Source of the DNA: SZUA-36 sp964650905
GTDB taxonomy: Bacteria; Pseudomonadota; Gammaproteobacteria; Xanthomonadales; SZUA-36
Length of the DNA stretch: 64,000 nucleotides
Reading direction: 5' to 3'
Assembly: GCA_964650905.1 (NCBI GenBank)
Contig: CAZYVH010000005.1
Span: 8,645-72,644, forward strand
Under the pieces are notes generated by a model that searched no databases, was not told the DNA's origin, and saw nothing but the letters and a program-made list of their open reading frames with translations. Positions 16,180-23,949 of the stretch are shown here, in pieces; positions within the stretch are counted from its first letter, which is position 1; each line of letters begins with the position of its first letter. The translations under genes were made by a program, and so were the position numbers.

Positions 16180-16745
16180 AATATCAGATACCTGAACGCC
16201 TGGAAACAAAAAGATTAGTCCTGCGTTGCTTCAAGGATGCGGACTGGGTCGATCTCCACAGGCTGTTTTCCGACCCGGAATGCACCCGCTACACCATTCA
16301 ACGCACGCTAACCGAAAGGGGGAGTTGGCGTATGCTGGCGACCCTGGTCGGTCATTGGCAATTACGTGGTTATGGCCCCTATGCCGTTGAAGAAAAAGAC
16401 AGTGGCACGGTCATGGGCCCGGTGGGTCTTTGGTACCCCATGGACTGGCCAGAGACGGAAATCAAATGGGCTATTTCCCGCAAGTACTGGGGCAAGGGGT
16501 ACGCCAGCGAAGCGGCCCGCGCAGTGTGGCAAATGGCTGTCAGCCACTTTTCGGATACACCGCTTATCAGTCTTATCTTCTCGGAAAACGAACGCTCGAT
16601 CAGACTCGCGAAGGCCATCGGCGCCCACCTTGAAAAGGAAATACCTTTCAGGGGTATGACGGCACATATTTATAGACATCGTTCACCAACGCAATGCCAG
16701 CATGAGGTAATACAATTGACATCGGATTGTGTCGAACAGACGTAA
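16176..16745 (+). CDS. GNAT N-acetyltransferase (RimJ/RimL-like)
   Basis: A 189-residue GNAT enzyme: ETKRLVLRCFKDADW at the start, GPVGLWYP in beta 4, and the acetyl-CoA loop RKYWGKGYASEAA (Q/RxxGxG/A type). The end, ENERSIRLAKAIGAH, is typical of RimJ/RimL. It transfers an acetyl group from acetyl-CoA to an amine, protein N-terminus or small molecule. The ATG overlaps the thioesterase stop. The C-terminal 20 residues overlap the open frame preceding the methyltransferase but not its chosen start. Confidence 0.88.
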   Translation: MKYQIPERLETKRLVLRCFKDADWVDLHRLFSDPECTRYTIQRTLTERGSWRMLATLVGHWQLRGYGPYAVEEKDSGTVMGPVGLWYPMDWPETEIKWAISRKYWGKGYASEAARAVWQMAVSHFSDTPLISLIFSENERSIRLAKAIGAHLEKEIPFRGMTAHIYRHRSPTQCQHEVIQLTSDCVEQT

Positions 16746-16783
16746 CTTTATATCATTCCAGGTGGATGGGGGTGCGAAAACTG

Positions 16784-17455
16784 ATGCGTGATGCATTGGA
16801 CAAGCACAGGTTAAAGACGGTCTATGACCGGGCTGCTGGTCACTATGACCTGCAGCATTCTTTAGTAACTGCCGGGGCAGACCAGCGCGGCCGGAAACTG
16901 GTGGTTACTGAGACGGTTAAAACCGGCGACAGAGTTTTGGACTGTGGTGCCGGTACCGGGTCGACAGCCCTGCTGGCTGCCGGGGCAACGGGCCCAACGG
17001 GTCACATCGTGTTGTTTGATATGAGTGACGGGATGCTGGCTATCGCAAAAAAGCGTGTGATTGATAATAAAACCGGTGCACGTTTTGACTTCCAGGCTGG
17101 TGATATGCTGGCGCTGCCTTTTGCAGACAACAGTTTCGACTGTGTACTGTCGACCTACAGCATGTGCCCCTTGTTTGATCCGGCAAAGGGGGCGCTGGAG
17201 TTATACCGGGTCGTCAGAGCGGGGGGCTGTATCGGTGTTGCACATTCTGTTGAACCCCGTCAGCCCTGCGTAAAGTGGCTCGCGGACAAGGTCGAGAATG
17301 TGGTCTGGCGTCTGCCATCCATATCGCTGGGTTGTCGTTCGGTGTCTGTGCTGCCAACACTAAAACAAGCCGGTTGCAGCATTATTTTCAGGCGGTATAT
17401 TGGTGTCCCGCTGTGGCCGTTTCTGGTCTTTGTTGCTAAGAAACCCACCCGTTAA
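16784..17455 (+). CDS. Class I SAM-dependent methyltransferase (UbiE/MenG-like)
   Basis: About 223 residues. Motif I is VLDCGAGTGSTALL, motif II FDMSDGMLAIAKKR and the post-II region GDMLALPFADNSFDCVLSTY, as in UbiE and Methyltransf_11 enzymes. The C-terminal stretch ends with a hydrophobic VPLWPFLVFVAKK. I choose ATG 16784, which has a G-rich Shine-Dalgarno (16768-16773) 10 nt upstream; an ATG at 16766 has no useful spacing. The substrate is unknown; the neighbours (acyltransferase, thioesterase, permease) suggest small-molecule modification. Confidence 0.85.
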   Translation: MRDALDKHRLKTVYDRAAGHYDLQHSLVTAGADQRGRKLVVTETVKTGDRVLDCGAGTGSTALLAAGATGPTGHIVLFDMSDGMLAIAKKRVIDNKTGARFDFQAGDMLALPFADNSFDCVLSTYSMCPLFDPAKGALELYRVVRAGGCIGVAHSVEPRQPCVKWLADKVENVVWRLPSISLGCRSVSVLPTLKQAGCSIIFRRYIGVPLWPFLVFVAKKPTR

Positions 17456-17467
17456 TGGCATATACCG

Positions 17468-18796
17468 TTGAAACCACATAAACACAGACATATCGTTCTG
17501 GCCGGACGGCATGGCAAAGCGTTGGGGGTACCCGAGTTAATTGCGATTGCACTCGGTGGCATGGTCGGTGGCGGTATTTTTACCGTACTGGGGATATCCG
17601 TGGCCATGATCGGTGTCTGGACACCCGCGGCCATTGCCGTGGGCGGTCTGATGGCGGCACTGGCCGCCTATTCCTATATCAAGCTCGGTGTGTATTACAA
17701 GGACGAGGGTGCCACCTACTCGTTTTTTAAAAAAACCTTTCCGCGCTCGCCGTTTGCGGCATCCCTGCTCGGCTGGTGGGTCATATTCGGTTACATCAGC
17801 ACACTGGCCCTTTACGCCTATACCTTTGCTTCGTACGCTATCAGCGGTTTTGATTTTGCCGACAACGCGTGGATTCGCAAAGGTGTTGCCGGCGGCATCC
17901 TGCTGGTCTTTACGCTCATCAATGTGTGGAGCGTGAGGGGCATGGGCAAAATCGAAGACCTGATGGTTTATACCAAGCTGATCATCCTGTGCGTGATTTC
18001 ATTTGTCCTGATGAATCATGGGGAGGCCAGTCTGGGGCAGTTGATGGAAACCGGTCCTGCAGTTTCTGTGCCGGGTATCCTGATTGTTGCAGCGGTCACC
18101 TTCGTAGCCTATGAAGGTTTTCAGTTGGTCATCAACGCGGTCAACGAAATGGACACACCCCACCGCAATATTCCGTGGGCTATTTATGCGGCGATATTCC
18201 TCGCCATACTGATCTATGTTGTGATTTCGATCGGTGCCATCATAGCCATCCCCTTCGATGACATTATCCGCAACCAGGAATATGCGCTGGCTGCCGGCGC
18301 CAGTGATATTCTTGGCCGCTGGGGCGGTGGTCTTGTGGTCGCCGGTGCACTGCTGGCCACCAGCAGCGCCATCAGTGGCACGGTCTTCGGTGCCTCCCGG
18401 CAGATGGCGGTGATCGCGACAGACGGCTACCTGCCGACGGTTTTTGCCAGACGCAAAAACAACATCCCGGTCAACGCCATCCTGGCGATGTCAGCACTGG
18501 CTTTTTGCCTGGTGCTGAGCGGTAGTCTGCGGGTTATCCTGGAATTTGGCAGCGTCACGTTTTTGTTAGTCTCGCTGTTGATGGCGTATGCGAATTACCG
18601 GATCAGACGGGTGACTCATTCATCCACAGGGATAACCATTCTGGCGATCTTGGTTTTGCTTCTGGGTACCCTGTTAATTCTGTACTACGAGGCCAGCACA
18701 CAGCCACAGCAACTGTTTTTCATTGGCAGTTTGTACATCCTGCTGACCACTGCCGCCTTTGTGTATGCACGGCATGGGCCCAGGTTAACACGGTGA
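17468..18796 (+). CDS. APC-superfamily amino acid permease
   Basis: A 442-residue transporter with 12 predicted membrane helices. The first helix carries ALGGMVGGGIFTVLG, the unwound substrate-binding segment typical of APC transporters. The central SGTVFGASRQMAVIATDGYLP loop is also characteristic. Its substrate is an amino acid or amine, not determinable here. The start is a TTG at 17468 with no strong Shine-Dalgarno, and no ATG occurs before the first helix. It is the last gene of the cluster starting at 15358, followed by an inverted repeat over its stop codon. Confidence 0.88.
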   Translation: MKPHKHRHIVLAGRHGKALGVPELIAIALGGMVGGGIFTVLGISVAMIGVWTPAAIAVGGLMAALAAYSYIKLGVYYKDEGATYSFFKKTFPRSPFAASLLGWWVIFGYISTLALYAYTFASYAISGFDFADNAWIRKGVAGGILLVFTLINVWSVRGMGKIEDLMVYTKLIILCVISFVLMNHGEASLGQLMETGPAVSVPGILIVAAVTFVAYEGFQLVINAVNEMDTPHRNIPWAIYAAIFLAILIYVVISIGAIIAIPFDDIIRNQEYALAAGASDILGRWGGGLVVAGALLATSSAISGTVFGASRQMAVIATDGYLPTVFARRKNNIPVNAILAMSALAFCLVLSGSLRVILEFGSVTFLLVSLLMAYANYRIRRVTHSSTGITILAILVLLLGTLLILYYEASTQPQQLFFIGSLYILLTTAAFVYARHGPRLTR

Positions 18797-18839
18797 CGGG
18801 AGTGCACCCGATCAACTGCAAACCCACACCGTCACCGTG
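18789..18839. repeat. 11-bp perfect inverted repeat at the permease stop
   Basis: CACGGTGACGG (18789-18799) and CCGTCACCGTG (18829-18839) are perfectly complementary with a 29-nt spacer. The left arm covers the permease TGA. There is no T-run, so it may be a transcript-stabilising stem-loop rather than a terminator. Confidence 0.5.
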
Positions 18840-18879
18840 ACAGGTCGCACAGATCACCTGAGAGTGTGACATCACAAAA

Positions 18880-19122
18880 TCAAAGCTGATTATAAGGCAA
18901 CCGGAACGTATCGCCATCTTCCATGTGGCCACTTTCAAGACCCAGGTTGAACCAGCGCATACGCTGCTCAGAGGTGCCATGGGTAAATGTATGTGGCAGA
19001 ACTTTCCCTCGCATCCTGCTTTGAATGGCGTCATCGCCAATGGCATTGGCGGCGTTCATGGCTTCTTCTATGTCGCCGCGTTCCGGTGCGTGTAAAATGG
19101 GCGCCAGGATTATGCTGCCAGG
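18880..19122 (-). pseudogene. Remnant of a neutral zinc metallopeptidase (YpfJ family), C-terminal 80 residues only
   Basis: An open frame on the minus strand reads GDIEEAMNAANAIGDDAIQSR, then PHTFTHGTSEQRMRWFNLGLE, and stops at 18880. This is the typical C-terminus of YpfJ/KPN_02809-type putative metallopeptidases (about 280-300 residues), where a DIEEAL-NAA helix and SFTHGTS-QR motif close the protein. Upstream, the frame hits a stop at 19123-19125. The signal region, HExxH and most of the catalytic domain are gone. No start codon or ribosome site serves this fragment, so I call it decayed. Confidence 0.7.
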
Positions 19123-19129
19123 CTATTAA

Positions 19130-19294
19130 ATGTACGTCGTAGTTTTCAGGGCAAATTGCGCTGAACAGGATGATGAGTACTACCGTACCGCTGAACGATT
19201 GCAGGCTCTGGGCAAGGAAAGGTGGTACAAATCATACCGTGTCGAAATCTGTGAGCTGAAAGTTGCTCATGAAGAATTGGATTTGCGGCGTTGA
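19130..19294 (+). pseudogene. Internally deleted antibiotic-biosynthesis-monooxygenase-like gene (54 aa)
   Basis: The 54-residue frame joins a typical N-terminal strand and helix (MYVVVFRANCAEQDDEYYRTAERLQAL, shown here in part) directly to the family C-terminus GKERWYKSYRVEICEL. In YqjZ-like monooxygenases (about 100 residues) these pieces are separated by roughly 45 residues carrying the central strands. The frame is kept, so the deletion is in-frame, but the fold cannot be complete. It abuts the YpfJ remnant on the opposite strand (7 nt apart), which marks this stretch as a zone of decay or rearrangement. Confidence 0.55.
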
Positions 19295-19357
19295 CGATAC
19301 CGGTAAAAAAGTGAAATCTGTGTCGGGTTAGCAGTCAACTGGAGTTTGAAAAAGACC

Positions 19358-19741
19358 ATGTTTGGGGAAATTGTCAGAAATATTCACATCAGCTGTGCGG
19401 TGCTGTCATTTACCGGCTTTTTTGTACGTGGCGTCTGGATGCTGAACGACTCGGTGTTGCTCCAGCAGCGCTTGGTCAAAACCGCGCCGCATATCGTTGA
19501 TACCTTGCTGCTCGCCAGCGCCATTACCCTCGCCGTTAGGTTGCATTTATCACCGCTGGAGCAATCCTGGTTACTGGCAAAGATCATCGCCTTGCTGGTG
19601 TATATCGGTATTGGTATGGTTGCCCTGCGGTTTGGCCGCAATAAAACCACACGTTTAACGGCCTGGTTGCTGGGTCTGTTGACATTCATCTATATCGTGT
19701 CGGTTGCAATCAACAAATCGGTGCTGGGGTTTGTTGCATAA
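19358..19741 (+). CDS. SirB2-family membrane protein
   Basis: About 127 residues with four membrane helices and the SirB pattern: RNIHISCAVLSFTGFFVRGVWML, PHIVDTLLLASAI, then a C-terminal helix pair. SirB family proteins are inner-membrane proteins of unknown biochemical role. A GGAGT Shine-Dalgarno (19341-19345) sits 12 nt before the ATG at 19358; a TTG at 19346 would leave no spacing and is rejected. Confidence 0.82.
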   Translation: MFGEIVRNIHISCAVLSFTGFFVRGVWMLNDSVLLQQRLVKTAPHIVDTLLLASAITLAVRLHLSPLEQSWLLAKIIALLVYIGIGMVALRFGRNKTTRLTAWLLGLLTFIYIVSVAINKSVLGFVA

Positions 19742-20022
19742 TTGTGAGCGCAAGCAGACACCGGTGAAAATCACAAAACCAGCACGAGGCAGGCTATAGC
19801 TGTCATTGAAAAACCGGGAAAATTGACCCGCCTGTCAATAGTTGTCACTGGTATTCATTGAATTTTTACCGTAAAACAATGGAAAACCAACCATCATGCG
19901 CTATATCATAAGGTATCAGGCCGTGATGGCTGATTACTGGGATGGTGAGTAATGTTCAGGTGGCGACAGGTCATCTATACGTCTCCATTTAACCAATGCA
20001 AATAAACATAGCAGGTGTGATG

Positions 20023-20403
20023 ATGAAAAAATTCTTTTTAGCAGCGCTGACACTGGTGTTCGCGTTGCCGGTCCTGGCGCAGGATGTGATGGATGATGGC
20101 AGCATTGTGGTTTTGCCACTGGAGGCGCAGCAATGCAACTATCCCTCTGCTCCGCCCCCCATTCCGGACGCGCCGGAAAAAAGCGACCTGTTGAGCGCGC
20201 AAAAGCATGTCAAGGAATTCCAGGCAGAATTGGAAACCTATCGTACCTGCATCAACAAGGACGTTGCGAGCCCGGAACTGTCGACGGGTAACCGACAGGC
20301 CATCAACAACGCCTATAATGACTCGGTGGAGATGGAAGAACGTGTGGCGGCCATGTTCAATGAGGCCGTGAGGGCCTATAAGGCCGCACAATCCAAGGAT
20401 TGA
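20023..20403 (+). CDS. Small exported hypothetical protein (126 aa)
   Basis: About 126 residues with a signal peptide (KKFFLAALTLVFALPVLAQ, cleavage near residue 20). The mature part has a Pro-rich loop with two cysteines (QQCNYPSAPPPIPDAP and later YRTC) that could form a disulfide. A long helical C-terminus follows, rich in Ala, Glu and Lys. No family recognised. Upstream in-frame ATGs at 19996 and 20020 exist; I use 20023 because it begins the signal peptide. Convergent with the S9 peptidase, 15 nt apart. Confidence 0.68.
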   Translation: MKKFFLAALTLVFALPVLAQDVMDDGSIVVLPLEAQQCNYPSAPPPIPDAPEKSDLLSAQKHVKEFQAELETYRTCINKDVASPELSTGNRQAINNAYNDSVEMEERVAAMFNEAVRAYKAAQSKD

Positions 20404-20418
20404 GGAGCGGTTCCGGAC

Positions 20419-22437
20419 CTATTTGCCCAGCAGGTATTTCTGCAAAAATAATACCGTGACCTGTTGATATAGGTCACGGTTTTCTTTTCTGACGTAGCCA
20501 TGGCCCTCATTCAGCGCTTTCAGGTACCAGACCGTCTGACCACGTGAACCTAAGGCCTTGACCAGTTGCTCGGATTCTGACATCGGTACGATGGGGTCGT
20601 TTTGGCCCTGCACGACCAGCAAGGGAATATTGATCTTGTCGACATTATTCAATGGGCTGATATGTTCCAGGAACTCACGCATCCTGGGTATACGTTCATC
20701 GCCGTACTCAATACGGCGCAAGTCCCGTCTGTAGTCCTGTGTATTTTCCAGGAAGCTAACGAAGTTGGAGATCCCTACCCGGTCAACCGCAGCGCTGAGA
20801 CGGTCACCAAAGCGTACCGCGGAGGCCAGTGACATGTAGCCACCGTAACTCGCACCGGATACAGCTACCCTGTTTTTGTCGAGGCGGGGTTGACGGGCGA
20901 TCCAGTCCAGCAGGGCACCGATATCCCCGACGGCGTCTTCACGTTGATAACCGTCGTCCATCGAAATATAACGTGAACCATAACCCAGTGACCCGCGTAT
21001 ATTGGGCGCTATGACCGCCACGCCCAGTTGTTCAACCCAGAGTTGAAAGTCGCTGTTAAAGCCTGGACGGAATTGCGTTTCGGGTCCACCGTGGATGTGT
21101 ATGAGTACCGGAAAGGGCCCCTTGCCCGGTGGCAGGTAAACAAATGCCGGGATTGAGATCGTGGGATTCTGAACATCATCCGTGGCAGGGTAACTGGTGG
21201 GGGCCGGGTAACGGATCGCGATTGGTGTAACGAATTTATTGGTATCCAGCCCCCCGACCTCGCTGAAAGTCCATCGTCTGAGTTTTTTAATCGATAGCGT
21301 TTGACGACCAAGACTCAGCACCCATGCATCATTCGGGCTGTTGGCAGAATTGAGCGTCATACCGAGTTTCATGCTGTCGGGGCTGAAATTGAGGCCGTTG
21401 ATCAAACCGACTGGCACCCTCTCCACCCGTTTGTATTTCAGCTTCTTGGGGTCGAACAGGTAGAGACGGCTGATACCATTTTCATTGGTTACAAACGCAC
21501 CGCGTTTACGGTTGGGACTCAGTGCAAAGAGGGTGATGTCCCAGTTGGCAACACTCTGTACATAGCTTGTTAATGGTACATCATCATCTAATGTGACTAC
21601 GGCAAGTTCGGCTGCGCCGTTGCGTTGGTTACTCACAAACAGAACACGTTTATCGTCACGGCTGAATCCACTGGCAATATTGGTTGAAGGCATTTCCGCA
21701 CTGCCGGCCAGCAGTCGTGGTTTTCCCGTGGGTAATTTCATAATGTAAATGCGTGAATCTGAAATACTGAGAAACTGTTGAATGAGCAACTGTTTTCCAT
21801 CACGTGTGAAATCAATCGGTTTCCACAGTGAGCCATCGGACGCTGCATAGACCAGCCGGGCTGTATCCCTGGGATCTGTCCTGTGAATCCAGATATCATT
21901 TGAGCGGCCATTGCGACGGGTTGACCGGTAGGCCAGACGTCGTCCCTGGCGATCCCAGACCATACGATTGTTCAATGAATGCCCATCTGAAAGTTGCTCC
22001 AACAGGCCATTTTCAGAGTCAAGCAGAAAGATTTGATCGAATTCATCACCCCCCTGGTCACGTGTCAGCGCCAGCAGGGAGCCACCCGGTTGCACTCTGA
22101 CCTCACCCACCGGCTCGTTTTCAAAGGTTAACTGGGTCCGGGCGCCACCCGGTGTGTCGACACGGTGCAACTGTGCAACATCGGCAAATCGTGTTTTGAC
22201 ATAAATGCTGTGGCCATTTTTTGACCAACCGACAAAACTGGCTGAGCGGATATTTTGATAACGTTTAATTGAATGTGCCAGTGACGCTGGTATAAGCGGC
22301 ACACCCTGCATGACCAATTGACCATCATTGGCCAGTTGCTGCGACACGGTATCTGCCATGAGACCAGTGGTCACTTGCAACGAAAACACAGTGGCCGCTA
22401 AAATGCGAATCAACTTTTCAGGCAAAAGAACGCTCAC
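20419..22437 (-). CDS. S9 family prolyl oligopeptidase-like peptidase, exported
   Basis: A 672-residue serine peptidase with a signal peptide (cleavage near residue 28). Residues about 60-390 form a WD-like beta-propeller (repeated strands such as GHSIYVKTRF, LLALTRD, GRRLAYRS). Residues about 420-670 form the alpha/beta-hydrolase domain. The triad is visible: Ser530 in GASYGGY, Asp in QGQNDPIVP and His in NEGHGY. It would cleave short peptides in the periplasm or at the surface (acylaminoacyl-peptidase/DPP-type). It is divergent from glmU, with a 138-nt spacer. Confidence 0.92.
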   Translation of the reverse strand: MSVLLPEKLIRILAATVFSLQVTTGLMADTVSQQLANDGQLVMQGVPLIPASLAHSIKRYQNIRSASFVGWSKNGHSIYVKTRFADVAQLHRVDTPGGARTQLTFENEPVGEVRVQPGGSLLALTRDQGGDEFDQIFLLDSENGLLEQLSDGHSLNNRMVWDRQGRRLAYRSTRRNGRSNDIWIHRTDPRDTARLVYAASDGSLWKPIDFTRDGKQLLIQQFLSISDSRIYIMKLPTGKPRLLAGSAEMPSTNIASGFSRDDKRVLFVSNQRNGAAELAVVTLDDDVPLTSYVQSVANWDITLFALSPNRKRGAFVTNENGISRLYLFDPKKLKYKRVERVPVGLINGLNFSPDSMKLGMTLNSANSPNDAWVLSLGRQTLSIKKLRRWTFSEVGGLDTNKFVTPIAIRYPAPTSYPATDDVQNPTISIPAFVYLPPGKGPFPVLIHIHGGPETQFRPGFNSDFQLWVEQLGVAVIAPNIRGSLGYGSRYISMDDGYQREDAVGDIGALLDWIARQPRLDKNRVAVSGASYGGYMSLASAVRFGDRLSAAVDRVGISNFVSFLENTQDYRRDLRRIEYGDERIPRMREFLEHISPLNNVDKINIPLLVVQGQNDPIVPMSESEQLVKALGSRGQTVWYLKALNEGHGYVRKENRDLYQQVTVLFLQKYLLGK

Positions 22438-22542
22438 TCATTTATTCCGGTTAAAATACAATCACTGAAAGGACCTGCAAAATGCCTGGAAGCAAACATA
22501 CTTCTGGCAGATTGTTGTGCAACCATCCACCGCCGTTGACGG

Positions 22543-22548
22543 TATAAT
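22543..22548 (+). promoter_or_regulatory. Candidate -10 box for glmU-glmS
   Basis: A TATAAT hexamer lies 27 nt before the glmU ATG in the 138-nt divergent region. No -35 box is well placed; TTGTGC at 22515-22520 is 22 nt away, beyond the usual spacing. Confidence 0.3.
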
Positions 22549-22575
22549 CCCTACTCGCATCAGGCACAGCACAGT

Positions 22576-23940
22576 ATGCCAAAAACACTTCATATCATAA
22601 TCCTGGCTGCCGGGGCCGGAACCCGTATGCGCTCAGGCCTACCCAAGGTTTTACACACTCTGGCCGGCCGGCCCATGATACTGCATGTGCTGGCGACCGC
22701 CACACAACTTGAGCCTGTAGCTATTCACGTGGTTTTCAATCCGCATGCACCCGAAGTCAAAAAGGCATGTGAAAACTACGCGGTCAACTGGGTGGAGCAG
22801 GCTGAACAACGTGGCACCGGGCACGCGCTCCTGCAGGCCATGCCACAGATACCCGGTGAGGCCGATGTGCTGGTTTTGTATGGCGACACACCGCTGGTGG
22901 ATGCAGAAGTTCTCAGGCATCTTGTCGATATGCCGAAAGCCGCGCTCAGGGTTTTGACCATGAACTTGCCTGAGCCGTCAGGTTATGGGCGTGTCGTGCG
23001 CGATCAACTGGGTAATATCAGTGCCATTGTTGAAGAACGTGATGCCAGTACAATGCAAAAGGCCATTACGGAGGTCAATACCGGTATCATTGTGGCGCGC
23101 TCGTCGGTGTTGAAATCCTGCCTGGATGATCTGACCAGCGATAATGACCAGAACGAGTATTACCTGACGGATATTTTTTCGATTGCCCATCAAAAGGGCA
23201 TAATAGCCGATGCTGTTAAAGCACCGGACCCCGCTGACCTGGAGGGCGCAAATGATCGTATGCAACTGGCTGCACTGGAACGGCGTTACCAAATGAAAAA
23301 GACGGCAGACCTGATGCGCGAGGGTGCGCAGCTCGCTGACCCGTTGCGGGTCGATATACGTGGTGATGTCAGGATCGGGTGTGATATTTTTATTGACATC
23401 AACGTCATTCTGGAAGGTCAGAACATGCTCGGTGATGGTGTTAGTCTCGGCCCCGGCTGTGTGCTGAAAGACTGTCAACTGGCTGCCGGAACCCGGGTAC
23501 ATGCCTACAGTGTACTGGAGGGTGTGCGTACCCTGGGGACCTGTGATATCGGGCCCTTTGCACGCATACGTCCAGGCACCCAATTGCAGGCAGGCAGCAA
23601 GGTGGGTAATTTTGTCGAAGTCAAAAACACCAGCATTGGAAAAGACAGCAAGGCCAGCCACCTGAGTTACCTGGGTGACAGCAGCATCGGTGATCGTGTC
23701 AACATCGGTGCCGGAACCATAACCTGCAATTACGACGGGGCCAACAAACACCGCACGCTGATTGAAGATGACGTCTTCATCGGTTCCGATACCCAGCTGA
23801 TCGCACCCGTCAGCGTTGGTAGAGGTGCTGACATTGCTGCCGGCACTACACTGAGCAAAGACGCGCCACCGGGTAAGCTGACCATCAGCCGCGCAAAACA
23901 GGTGACGGTTGAGGGCTGGCAACGGCCACGGAAAAAGTAG
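22576..23940 (+). CDS. glmU: Bifunctional UDP-N-acetylglucosamine pyrophosphorylase / glucosamine-1-phosphate acetyltransferase
   Basis: A 454-residue enzyme (E. coli 456). The N-terminal uridyltransferase domain has LAAGAGTRMRSGLPKVLH and the YGDTPLV motif. From about residue 250 the left-handed beta-helix acetyltransferase domain runs to the end, with the hexapeptide pattern and VEVKNTSIG/NYDGANKHRT segments. It makes UDP-GlcNAc for peptidoglycan and LPS. The stop lies 9 nt before glmS, so the two are co-transcribed, as in many gammaproteobacteria. Confidence 0.97.
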   Translation: MPKTLHIIILAAGAGTRMRSGLPKVLHTLAGRPMILHVLATATQLEPVAIHVVFNPHAPEVKKACENYAVNWVEQAEQRGTGHALLQAMPQIPGEADVLVLYGDTPLVDAEVLRHLVDMPKAALRVLTMNLPEPSGYGRVVRDQLGNISAIVEERDASTMQKAITEVNTGIIVARSSVLKSCLDDLTSDNDQNEYYLTDIFSIAHQKGIIADAVKAPDPADLEGANDRMQLAALERRYQMKKTADLMREGAQLADPLRVDIRGDVRIGCDIFIDINVILEGQNMLGDGVSLGPGCVLKDCQLAAGTRVHAYSVLEGVRTLGTCDIGPFARIRPGTQLQAGSKVGNFVEVKNTSIGKDSKASHLSYLGDSSIGDRVNIGAGTITCNYDGANKHRTLIEDDVFIGSDTQLIAPVSVGRGADIAAGTTLSKDAPPGKLTISRAKQVTVEGWQRPRKK

Positions 23941-23949
23941 AGGGTTCTT

